NCBI RefSeq assembly: GCF_000485595.1
Contig: NW_014577083.1
Span: forward strand, 150,932 to 175,931
Direction of reading: 5' to 3'
Length of the DNA stretch: 25,000 nt
Origin: Priapulus caudatus
Lineage: Eukaryota > Priapulida > Priapulimorpha > Priapulimorphida > Priapulidae
Shown here piece by piece: positions 1 through 11,246 of the stretch; within the stretch, counting starts at the first letter, position 1, and the number at the start of each line of letters is the position of its first letter. The notes beneath the pieces are model-generated. The model saw nothing but the letters and a program-made list of their open reading frames with translations. It was not told where the DNA came from and ran no database searches. A program made the position numbers and the translations under genes.

Positions 1-56
1 TATATATATATATATATGTATATTATAAAGTTCAGTTTTCCGAATGCAAGTTAAAT

Positions 57-232
57 TATACGAAAAATATTGAAATGACAACAACTGGAGACATAACTAA
101 CTATAACGTTATCACTTTATTAGCTCTCCGGGTGCATATCTGAACCTGATATGCATGTAAAAAGCTAATAAAGTGAAAACGTTAGTGCATAATTATGTCT
201 TCAGTTGTTGTCATTTCAATATTTTCTGTATA
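57..232. mobile_element. foldback hairpin, MITE-like
   Basis: The two halves are near-perfect reverse complements. The left arm contains AATATTGAAATGACAACAAC and the right arm GTTGTTGTCATTTCAATATT, and the pairing continues inward through ATCACTTTATTAGCT and AGCTAATAAAGTGAAAAC. The central loop also holds a small palindrome (TGCATATC/GATATGCA). Both sides end in TA-rich sequence. The size, hairpin form and TA context fit a miniature inverted-repeat element, but no second dispersed copy outside the duplicated block is visible here. Confidence 0.5.
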
Positions 233-2025
233 TATATATAATATACTATTTCTATTTCATGGGTGGGCAGCTCGCCTGCGACTGGTGATTGTAGATATTA
301 AACGAGCTATTAAGTACTATTCGTGTTGCCAAGTATTTTACTCGGCTAGGCGTTTTACTGGCAAAATATTGATCTCGAAAAGGTTTTTAAATACACAATA
401 ACTTCAAACGTACGTTGGCTGTAAAGCTGAGTTCGTTTATTGCTTTCCCATGCGTTAATAAGGGCTACTGATTCATATTAGCCAAGGTGCATACAATCTC
501 TTTAGCAGCACTGTGACACAGCGCCGTGCATAAAGAATAAGGTGAAGAAAGCAAATAAAAACTCAAAATGCTGTAGTGTACGTCGTATTTTATGTATATT
601 CTGGCGCTGTTTTGATTGCCCTATTATTGATATATGCAGTAAAAATGTATCAATTGCAAATACGCGTATATATATATATATCAAAAACTAATAGTACGTG
701 TGTAATATAATATAGTACCGAAAAAATTCGCATTTTGTTGACCAAAGCTTTGTGACCGGATGTATACGATTCCTAAAACTCAAATACGGCGAGAACCTTT
801 CACAAACGAACGTATCAAGAATGAAATCTTACAACCTAACACAGGCGATAGGGTTCCGTTGTAATCTAGCTTTTGTAATGTATCTGACTTAAACCGAAAA
901 TCGGTCGAGTGCGGTGCCCGGAAATTCTTATGCAACAATTGTCATCGAGATCCAACACTTTTGATATAACCTAACGAATGCACGCGACAGACTATTTTAG
1001 TGATAAATCAAAACAATTTGTTGTCGTTTTTTATCTTCTTACTTCGCACGCGACCGGTTTTTGTATTGATTCGATCATGGTCTAGCTACTACGACAGCGT
1101 AATACAAGTTCAAACAAAATTACTTACCCGGTAGGTCTATATCAAGCTCCGTCAATATTACTATTAGGGTGTCATCTTTCCACAGTCTGTCGAAATACAG
1201 ATTGTGAGGTGACTGCGTACAAGCATTTGCAGCTTTTCGCCAAATCGGTCAAAAATTCCGCTTTATTCTATCACTACGCGCTTTCAATGGGCGTCGTTTG
1301 AACCACATATGATCTGAAAAAAGGAAAGCTAATACTGTCATGACGGTACAGCGGCTTGCACATCTTCACGTACAACGCGAATGTGATAGGATAAGGGTAC
1401 GAACGTACGACCATGCCGACGATGAGGGCTGGACAGGAGGTCGGAAAAAGAGATAAACACAGCAAAATGCTCGCTCGTGTATGATCAACGACAAACTATC
1501 ACAACATTAAGCGCATGGGAAGGTTACGGTGTTCAGTCAACTCATCAAATAGAACCATCGAAGAAATACCTAATTATATTTACTATAACAATAATAATAG
1601 CATAAGAAATATCAGTGCGTTCTTGGCAGCCGAAGATAAAAGCGTCTGCGTTTTATTTGTGGCAATGTCGCAGAAACCCTTGCACTGGCAGGTGATGGTG
1701 ATTCAGAGGAAATGAGTTAAAAATGTATAATATAACGTCATATCACAAGTATGAATGGGAATTAATTAACAAGATTTTGACTAATCTGGCTCAGTAGTCT
1801 ATTAATGGATGCAAATGAGTAGTTTTGATGATGAGATGTGAGGATCGTAAGATCAAACCTAAAGAGTTTTATACTTTCTTTAGATTGATATTTTAATAGT
1901 TTTATAAGTTCATCTGGGAATATTTGAGCTGCTTGCACATGCATGTAACAATACGCGTATACGCATATCTTTGAAATGATGCTTAAAATGCAAAAAATCT
2001 ATTCCAATTAATCACCAATTCGCAA

Positions 2026-2463
2026 CAGTCTAACCTCTGCTAGTTTATATACAGTATTAGCCATTTACCCTGTACTAGTTTATCGACAGATAGCTACAGT
2101 CAATCCTCTTATGCGATTTAATCAATAATATATTTCAGTTATTCTTCCTGTGTTAGTTCATCAATAATATATCGCAGTAATCTTCCTCTGATAGCCCATC
2201 AATAATAGAGTGTAGTCATTCTTCCTTTGCTAGCCCATCACCAATATATTACAGCCATGTTTCCTGTGCTACCCCATCGACAATATATTTCAGTCATTCT
2301 TCCTGTGCTAGTTTATCAACAAGATATTTCAGTCATTCTTCCTATGCTACCCAAACAACGATATATCGCAGTCATTCTTCATGGACTAGTGCATCAACAA
2401 TATATTGGCTGTTCTTCCTGTGCTAGTCTATCAAGAGCATCAGTCATTATCTTAGACAACATT
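2026..2463. repeat. 39-bp minisatellite
   Basis: About eleven imperfect units follow the pattern CAGTCATTCTTCCTGTGCTA then GTTTATCAACAATATATTT. The clearest units are 2096-2411. Because 39 is a multiple of three, a frame at 2227-2490 stays open and gives a false 13-residue repeat protein. The same array is present in the second copy at about 10693-11155. Confidence 0.9.
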
Positions 2464-2546
2464 GCCGGTGGTGCTACACCGATGTATTGATTTCACTTAT
2501 AATTCAATAACGGTAATTTTAAGTAATGCTGTTAGTGCCAACGCAT

Positions 2547-4035
2547 AAACGCACGCATGCAAACAAATACTCAAACACGCGCGCACACGCAAGAGAGGAG
2601 AGAGAACAATTGAGATAGAAAGCGTGATGGACAGAGAAAGGCGGTATGAGAGAGGGGGCGATAAAATGATACAGTTAGACATGCACTGCGAGTGAGTTTT
2701 AATTTCGGAGAGAAGGAAATGCCCGTAAAATTCTTAGCCAAAACTCTACTGAGGCCATATATAGATTTTTTTGTGGTTTAAATTAAAGTCATTGACGGGT
2801 AATCTTATGCAAATTCAAATACACCTTTTCGAGTACGCGACGTTTCATTTAAATTATTCAGATAAATCACAGCCCCCACTTTGACGTTAAGCGGTTAGTG
2901 CGCGATGCACGCGTATTCTCATTATTAGTGTAGCAAGCAAAACAAAAATTGCTTATGTGGTTTATACACAGGGCTAATATAACTCGATATGCGCTGTTTG
3001 TGCAAGAGTTCTCAAGTTAAAATAATTATTTTCTAGCGCTCTTTGCATAGCTTGGATTTTCAGGTGACAGACACTGGTAGTTTTAATTAACGACATAAAA
3101 TTATGTAATTATCATATGTAAAGTTTATTCTCTTAAATCGGCGTCAACTCCTTACGCCTCCAAACTACGGAAAACAACACAAATTGCTGAGATATCAATA
3201 TACGCAATAGATGTGGGTTAGTTGACCATTCAAGTCGATATGATCAAATTCGTACTTACCTTGCATTTTATAACCACTAAAAAACTGCGGCCTTTATTAA
3301 GGCAATATTGTTTTATTCGGAACCCCGCGGGTGTATACGAACGAGCTGGCGCGGATCAACATGTAAGTAGAAACGCAGTACGAAGCATAGTGTTGGTACA
3401 CACCTAAAACCTGAATTATGCATAGTTTCTCTACTTGTTTATGCACTAGCTTGGTGTCAGGAAACACCAGGCAAACCTATTTCGCACACGCTGTTCCGTG
3501 TAGCAGCGTATATCGACATTCAACATTATATGCGTGTTGTCTGGCTGCTGTCGTTGATCAACGTAAACACCTCGCTTGAATGCATGGGTGATGAATGTCG
3601 TTACGGCGAACTATTTTAGATCCAACTTAGAGTCTATGCTGTCGTTGTTTTCAATGTGATAAAATACTGCATGGAACAAATTTAAAGGAATTACTTTAAA
3701 CAGGCTTCTTAACCGTTATCGTATTTTTACGACCACTACAGTACTAACTGTTATTGCTTGCGCGATAACAGCAAGTGTTTAAAGTAAGGCTAGCGTGTCT
3801 TAGAACACTCGTGCATCGTTATTTTCACGAGAATATACTACGATTGAGATCTGTTTGTTTACATCGCGTTGGCGCGGTTACATCATGACGCCACTTGATG
3901 ATTGATCGATGATTTGATTGATTACACAGTCAATGATATGCACTTTTGTCTGGTGGTTGCCGATTTTAAGGGAATTGTTGTATACTCAAAAAATTTGACT
4001 GCATTATATGCTATTTTATGAATGTACTTATTTTG

Positions 4036-4068
<33 letters not shown>

Positions 4069-4751
4069 TTATATATATATAGGTTATATATTTATATTTT
4101 TTTATATTACTACGATTGATAGCTATGTGTTTACACCACGTTGACAAACGGTTACATGCGGTTACATGCGGTTACATGCGCACGCAAAGCATTACAAAGT
4201 ATAGCAGCATGCGCTGCAAGCTGATCATTAATATAGTATGCGCAGGTCTTGTGAGACTTCAATAGGCGGGGGTTCTCAGCCAAACCGAAAGTGCATAAGA
4301 GCAGATAAATGCCAGATATTGTCCCTTTAAAATGGTTTATCTATAATTTTGACAATGTGTGCTCAAACACATTATACTTAATATAGCATCATGCATTTTT
4401 CGTCGTGACAGCGAGCGGATTTACTCGTATGCTGGCCATGTCGTATAAACATAGCATGTGCCACTTCCACAGTTGATCTGTCATAGGTAAGCGGGCGCTG
4501 CGAACTTTACGACGATTGTAAAGTTTACAGGGCCGTCTACGCGAGATCACATATATACATTAAGCAGTAGGAACATTGCGTGCCTGCCTGATCACTGTTA
4601 TCGCGATTAGCAATGTCGACGCTGAGCGCTGCATCGATGCATCATGCAGGATTCTGTCGTTACATGGGAAACATTTCGATGGCAGGTTGATTACCGTGAT
4701 TAGGCTGAAACCTGTGCTACTGTTTGACCTGCATACCCACCTGTGTCCCTC
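2547..4751. other. non-coding stretch, no gene seen
   Basis: It starts with an alternating CA/CG run and a GA-rich tract (2547-2660), then AT-rich sequence. I find no coding exon, tRNA or known element. It contains a TA microsatellite at 4037-4097 with two GGTTATATATA units, and a triple GGTTACATGC repeat at about 4149-4180. It is either upstream intron of eag or intergenic. Confidence 0.6.
4037..4097. repeat. TA microsatellite
   Basis: About 15 TA units are followed by two GGTTATATATATATA-type units. Confidence 0.9.
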
Positions 4752-6665
4752 ACTCCAGCCTCTTACCTCCTCCACCATGCATCAATCACACTAGCTTCTT
4801 ACCTCCTCCACCATGCATCAATCACACTAGCTTCTTACCTCCTCCACCATGCATCAATCACACTAGCTTCTTACCTCCTCCACCATACATCAATCACGCG
4901 AGAGAGAGCATGCCTCCACCCATGCAATCATCACACTAGCTTCTTACCCTCCGTCCACAATTGCATCAATCAACACACAAGCTTCTTACCTGACCGCTGC
5001 CAATACAATCATCAGCACTGAAGCTGTCTAATACCGTTCCTCCACCATGCATCACTATCCAACTAGCTTCCTGAACGTCCTCCATCCATGACATCAATAC
5101 ATAGAGCTCTTCCTACTTCCTGCCACCACTGGAATGCAGTCTCAATCAGCGCATGTAGCTGCCTTAACCTATCCTCTCCACAATGCTCAATCACACTAGC
5201 TTCTTACATCCTCTTTACATGGCGCATCATCATTCACACTGCGCTTCTAAGACCGGTCTCTATTCTCGAGCCATGTCATTCGAATCCTTCACACTACGCT
5301 TGTCTTAGCCGAATAGTCTCTCCACCGACGTTGGCATGCATTCATATTCAGCCACCCTAGCTTTCTTACATCTCCTCTCTACATCATGAATTCACTTTCA
5401 GACTTCCTACCCTATTAGTCCTCACCATGACATCTTCAATTTCACATTGTTGCCCGGGGCACCTTAGCTCCCCTACCGTCCTCTACTAGCCATGCATCAA
5501 TCACTACTAGCTCTTACCGCCTGCCTTCCACCATTGCCACTCACACATACTTTCCTATCTCCTCACCATCAACTCAATCACACTACTTTCTTACTCCCAC
5601 TCATGCATCAACTGCACACTAACTCTACGTCTCTCTCCACCATCGCAGTCAATTCGACCAATCTAGGCTTCTTCACCCCTCCTTGCCTTTCCTCTTCGTC
5701 TCGTGGTTCATCGCCGGATGGCTCAATCACCTAGTCTTCTTACCCCGTCCTCCCACCATCAACCCCAGCTCAATCACACTAACTTCTTGTACCCCCCACG
5801 TCATGTATCAATCTCACACCTAGCTTCTTCGACTGCCCTCCTTCTCCCCCACCGATGCCATTTCGCAACCATTATCTCCTGGCGCGCTACACGTGGTTCG
5901 TATCTCTCCCGGCTGTTTCTCCTACCATATCAGTCACCTCTGATGTCAGCTAGTTTCTCTACCTCCTTAGCCGCACCATGCAGTTACTATTGGTGACTAT
6001 GTCGTTTATCTTCTTTTACCCTCCTCCCAGCCTTCCTCAGACTTCCACTCATAGTCCGTTCTTCTGTACTACTTTTAGTCCTCCCACAAAGTGTCAATCA
6101 CCTGCCGTTCTTGACTTTTGTTCTCCCCATTGTTCATCGAATGCAGCACTTTGTTGTAGCCTTCTTACTCCTCATCCTATACATCAACACGATTCTTAGC
6201 TTCTTAAGCCCCTACCACCAGTGTCATTCAATTCGACTTTGGCGCGTAGTCTGCCTACTCGTCCTCCCACCCATGCATCAATGCCCACTAGCTTCCTTAC
6301 CTTCCTGCCAATAACATCAACCTGCGACACTAGCTCTACCTCCTCCACCCATGCATCAATCCCACTAGCTTTCTTACCTCCCCACCCATGCATCATTACA
6401 CCTACCTTTTACCCTCCTCCACCAGTGCATCAACTCACCACTAGCTTAATCTTACCTCCTCCACCATTGCCTTAATCAACTAGGCTCTTACCTTTCTCCA
6501 CCATGCCATCAATCACACTCAGCTTCCTATCTCCTCTACTCCATACTCAATTCACACAGCTTCTTACTCCTTCACCATGCATTAATCACACCTAGCTTCT
6601 TCACCTCCTCCACCATGCATCAATGCCGTCCTGCCTCTCTGCCGCTCTACCTTCCTCCCCACCAT
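4752..6665. repeat. 36-bp satellite array
   Basis: The unit is CTAGCTTCTTACCTCCTCCA followed by CCATGCATCAATCACA. The first units (4791-4898) are identical or differ by a single base. From about 4899 onward every unit carries irregular one- or two-base insertions, deletions and substitutions. About 50 units fit the length. The period is divisible by three, so short false reading frames rich in Pro, His and Ser appear. Confidence 0.9.
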
Positions 6666-6789
6666 GCACATATATACATATATATATCATTACATATAAT
6701 ATATACATTATATATATATATACATCTATATATAGCATGTTACATGGAGTTGGACTATGATCTATTATATTATATAGTATAGCTATACT
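6666..6789. repeat. AT-rich tract between satellite and second copy
   Basis: Irregular TA and ATATAC repeats bridge the satellite and the start of the second copy. They are comparable to the TA tract at 1-25. Confidence 0.7.
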
Positions 6790-6830
6790 ATATATTATAT
6801 TATAAAGTCAGTTTTCCGAAGCAAGTTAAT

Positions 6831-7046
6831 TATACGAAAACATATTGAAATACAACAAACTGGAATGACATAACTAACTATAACGTGTAGTCCTTAATTA
6901 GCATTCTCGCGGCTGTGCCATATTCTGAAACACACCCCTGAATAGCCACTGTAAAGACGCTACATAAACGTCGAAAAACCGTTACGTGCAAATTACGTCA
7001 TTCAGTTGGCTTAGCTCCATCTTCAAATATTTCTGTCATACTCTAT
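6831..7046. mobile_element. degraded copy of the foldback hairpin
   Basis: It matches the hairpin at 57-232 with many small indels, so its arms no longer pair cleanly. It is part of the second block copy rather than an independent insertion. Confidence 0.45.
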
Positions 7047-7989
7047 ATATAATATACATTGCTAATCTTGGGTGGGCAGCCCCTCGCCGCGACTGAGGAG
7101 TCCATAACGTACCTGATACACAACGACGCATACTAAGGTACTGACATTCGTCGCTGCCAAGTATTTACTCGCTAGCCGCGTTCCTGGGCCAAACCATACT
7201 TGATCTCGAAAAGGGACCACACTACCACACACACAAACACACACACGTACGTTGGCTGTAACGCGTCGAGTTCGTATATTTGCTTTCCATCTGGCGTTAT
7301 ATGATAGGCCGCCTGACGAGCCTCATTATCTAGCCCCCCCACGAACGTCATCACATACCTTTATGCAAGCCACTGTGACCACCCCCCCACCCCCCCCCGC
7401 CGCCCCGGCCGCCCGTAGCATAAGAATAAGGTGCAACAACACACATCATACACAAACTCAAATGCCCTCCAGCTACACAACAAATACCGATATCCCTCTT
7501 CAGGGGTGTTGATAGGTCCTATGCTGTGGCCGCTGTAAACAACAACTCGCCCTAACACACACCCAACACACTCACACAACAATGTATCACACACACATGC
7601 AAATGGACCTATATTACCTCATATAAAAAACAATCAGGTACCTACGTGTGGTTATCATCAATAGTCACGTTGAAAAAATCGCATTTGCTGGACTAAAAGC
7701 TTGTGACGCACGGATGTATCAGAGCGATTCCTAAATCAAATACGGGGCCGATACGTCACAGGGCGAGAACCTTCCACGCAACGCTCATCGACGCAAACTG
7801 TTGAAATCTTACATCGTAACCTACGAACGACAAGCTGATTAAGGGTTTGCGTTCGTAATCTACGCTTTGCTAATATATTCTGACTAAATCACCGACAAAT
7901 CGGTGCCTCGAGTGCGAGTGCCCGGAAGATTCTTGATGCAAGAACTTTCTTCGAGATCGCAACACTTTGCATAGTAACCTACGAACGAA

Positions 7990-9637
7990 TCGCTACGGGC
8001 CCATGCAGGACAGGGCTGCAAAATTTGTCTAACAAAACTCATCTCGTCACGAAACATCCATGTTGTGAACGCCTGTTGTGTGTTCGAACAAAAACTCGCA
8101 ATCTGATCATCTGTACCAAAACAATTGAAACACAAAATCAACTTCTGTAATCCGGCTCCACAAAACCAATTTTGTACAACACAAAACTTCAATTCGGTCA
8201 ACCGTTCCAAGAAACTCTATCTGTTGAACAACATTCAAACTCAAATTCTGTCATCCTTCCAAGACTCCAATCTAAGTCGAACCCCGGTTCAACAAACTTT
8301 CAATTTGTGAAAGCACACAAACTCAATTCTTCGAAACCGGTTCCACCAAAATAATTCTCTTGTAAACACAAAACTCCATCTGATCAACCGGTTCCACCAA
8401 ACTCGATTTTGTTGCCCCAACTATGGCCCCGCGCGCTGTCAGAAAGGGCTAAGCGATTGTCCAGAAACTGGGCCTGGAGAAATGTGTCATGGTCGCCATC
8501 CTTGTTTCTTCTGACCAATTCGTAAAAGCTTCTTACATGCGTGTTGCGCATATTTGGCGCACAAAATTCGAGTTTCTGTGGAACCGTCGACAGAAATTGA
8601 GTTTGGTTTACAAATTGAGTTTTGGGTACAGATCGACGGAGAATCGAGTTTGTTGGACTGACTGGGGCTGGCAGTGCAGGACAGGCCTAACAGTCCGTCC
8701 GAGCGACGCGGTTCGCGGACCAAACAGCTCGATTTTGTGCCGCGGGGGGGGCGCAAGCTGATATGGAAAGAGCACGCGGGCGGGCATGATAACGCGCGTA
8801 AGGTGTGCGTAGCGGATTCGGTGCAGAGCGAAAACGCGATATGGTATAGACCTTCTTGACAGTGCGCGTGATGGCCATAGCCTTTGGGCAGCGAGAACGC
8901 GAGCGTGTCTGTGGAACGGTTCGGACAGAACTTGAGTTTGTGCTTTAGCATAAATGTGAGTTGTGTTGGTACGACAGACGACAGAATTAGAGTTCTTGTG
9001 TTCACGAAGAGATTGGAGTTTTCGTGTGGAAGAGCGGCGGGCGCCATGGCAGGACAGGGCTCAGCATTAGGCTGTGCGAAAGCCGGGGGTCCGGCTCCCA
9101 CAAGAACTTGGCAAACGTCGGATTTGTTGCCGGAAATATGGCACAGACGCACGTGAAGAAGGGCTACCGATCTGGTCAAGAGAAACCCAATGGTAGCCGC
9201 TTCTAAATGCGTTGTGGCGCATACATGTCTGGGCCAACCACAACATCGAGCTTCTGTGAACCGGTCCCGTCGAGCCAGGAAATTGAGCTTGTGGTGGTCC
9301 ATCAAAATCTGTGAGGTTTTGTGCAGGACAGGACTGCCAGAGATTGGAGTTTTGCTGTTCTAGCGAAAATTGAGTTGTGGAACCGTCTCCACAGAATGTC
9401 GAGTTTTGTGTTTTACAAACATTGAGTTCTGTGCTGAACCGGTTCCGACAGAAGGTGAGTTTTGGTGGTTACCACAAGAAATATGAGTTTTTGGAACCGG
9501 TGTTGACAGAATGAGTTTGTGTTCACAGAAATTGAGTTTTTGTGGGAACAGGGATGACAGAATGAGTTTTGTGTCACAAAATCATTTTTGTCAAGTTATA
9601 GTAAAAAATGCCTGTCCTGCATGCGCCGCCGTAAATG
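7990..9637. mobile_element. 1.65-kb foldback-like insert with tandem subrepeats
   Basis: The segment is absent from the first block copy: homology stops at ACGAACGAAT and resumes at GCACCGCGAAAGACCTATT. Its ends are inverted (CATGCAGGACAGG near 8001 and CCTGTCCTGCATG at 9610). The left side (about 8030-8420) repeats AAAACTCAATTCTG and CCGGTTCCACAAA. The right side (about 8570-9600) repeats the reverse complement (CAGAATTGAGTTTTGTG and GGAACCGGTTC). Inverted arms made of tandem subrepeats are typical of Foldback-type transposons. A chimeric palindromic read could look the same. No transposase is visible. Open frames on both strands, including a 272-residue one on the minus strand, are repeat by-products. 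Confidence 0.45.
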
Positions 9638-10692
9638 GCACCGCGAAAGACCTATTAGTTGATAAATCAAAACAATTGTTGTCGTTTTTTATCTCTTGAC
9701 TTCGCGACGCTGACCGGTTTTTGTATGATCGAATCATGTCTAGCTACTCACGACAGGCGTAACTACCCAAGTTCAGACAAAGATTACTTACCGTAGGCCT
9801 ATATCAACTCCGTCATAGTTACTATTGAGGGGTCATCTTTCACAAGTCTGTCGAAATACAGATTGTGAGTGACTGCGTACAAGCATTGTCAAGCTTTTGC
9901 CAATCGGCAAAAATTCCGCTTATTCTAATCACTACGCGCTCCAATGGGCGTTGTTGAACCACATACTGATCTCGAAAAAAGAAAGCTAATACTGTCATGA
10001 CGGTACAGCTCCGTTGCCCATTTCACGTACAACGCGCAAGTGATAGGGGATAAGGGTAGCAACGTACGACCAGGCCGACGAATAGGGCTGGAAGAGGTCG
10101 GAAAGGAATATACAGCAGCAAAATGCTTCGCTCGTGTATGATCACGACACAACTATGCCACACAATTAAGGCGCAATGCATGGAAGGTTAGGGTGTTCAG
10201 GTCACTCATCAAATAGCATCAGCGAATAAGAATACTATATATATTTACTATAAAATAAAATAGCAAAGCAATATCAGTGCGTTCTTGCAGCGCGAAGATA
10301 AAGCGTCTGCGTTTTAGTTTTGGCAATGTCGCAGAAACCACTCTGCACGGCTAGGTGATGTGATCTCGGAGGAGGAAATGAGTTGCAAATGTATATGATA
10401 CGCTCATACGTGACAAGATGAATGGAATTAATTACAGATTATTGACTAATCTGCTCAGTAGTCTGCTAATTAATAAGACGCAAATGAGTATTTTTGATGA
10501 TAGAGTGAGGATCGAAGATCAACTAAGAAGGTGTCTAGTTTCTCTTAGATTGTAATTTTAAATAGTGTTATAAGTTCATCCTGGGGATATTGAGCTGCGT
10601 TGCCATGCCATGTAATGCATACGCATACGCACATCTTGACATGATGATTAAATGCAAAAAATTATTCCAAATTAATGCACCAATGTCGCACA

Positions 10693-11155
10693 CAGTCACC
10701 CTTCTGCTAGTTAATATACAGTATTAGCGCATGTACCTCTGTACTAGTTTAATCGACAAGATAGCTACAGTCAATCCTCTATGCGATTTAATCAGATAAT
10801 ACATTTCAGTTATTCTTCCTGTGTTAGTTCATCAATAATAATCTGGCAGTAATCCTCCTCCTGAGCTAGGCCGCATCAATAATAGAGGTAGTCATTCTTT
10901 CTCTTTTGCTAGCGCACACCGAATATATTAGCAGCCATGTTTTCCTGGTGATACCCCTCGAAAATATTGTCAGTCATTCATTCTGTGCTGCGTTTATTCA
11001 ACAAGATATTCAGTCATTACTTCTACTGCTACCCGCAACTAACGATATATCGCAGTCATTCTGTTCATGGAACAGTGCATCAACATATATTGGCTGTTCT
11101 CTCCTGTGCTTATGTCTATCAAAAGCATGCAGTCATTATCCTAGACAACATTGCC
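10693..11155. repeat. 39-bp minisatellite, second copy
   Basis: It has the same units as 2026-2463, with irregular indels that destroy the strict 39-base period. Confidence 0.85.
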
Positions 11156-11246
11156 GGGTGTTGCTAGCACACCGATATGACGTATTGACTTTTCACTTAT
11201 AATTCAATAACGGTAATTTTAAGTAATGCTGTTAGTGCCAACGCAT

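Larger units (their letters stand above)
1..2546. repeat. first copy of a 2.5-kb duplicated block
   Basis: This non-coding block recurs at about 6790-11246 in the same order and orientation. It starts in a TA tract, contains a foldback hairpin (57-232), about 1.75 kb of sequence with no gene that I recognise, and a 39-bp minisatellite (2026-2463). The last 56 bases (2491-2546) are identical to 11191-11246, after which the two copies diverge abruptly. Short open frames inside it have no recognisable product. The left boundary lies at or before the window edge. Confidence 0.85.
6790..11246. repeat. second copy of the duplicated block, indel-ridden
   Basis: This block follows 20-2546 base by base but with frequent single-base insertions and deletions. 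Without the 1.65-kb insert at 7990-9637 it is about 2.81 kb, roughly 11 percent longer than the first copy. It contains a degraded hairpin (about 6831-7046), a C-rich run at 7381-7412 absent from the first copy, and the 39-bp array at 10693-11155. Agreement becomes perfect from 11191. I see no gene in it. Confidence 0.85.

Noticed and set aside
4724-6475. Several overlapping frames with Pro/His/Ser repeats
   Set aside because: They are created by the 36-bp satellite, whose period is divisible by three.
4752-6665. CRISPR-like array
   Set aside because: Units are contiguous with no spacers and the genome is eukaryotic.
8487-9305. 272-residue open frame on the minus strand
   Set aside because: It lies wholly in the subrepeat insert and the suspected raw-read region, shows no domain, and overlaps equally long frames on the other strand.
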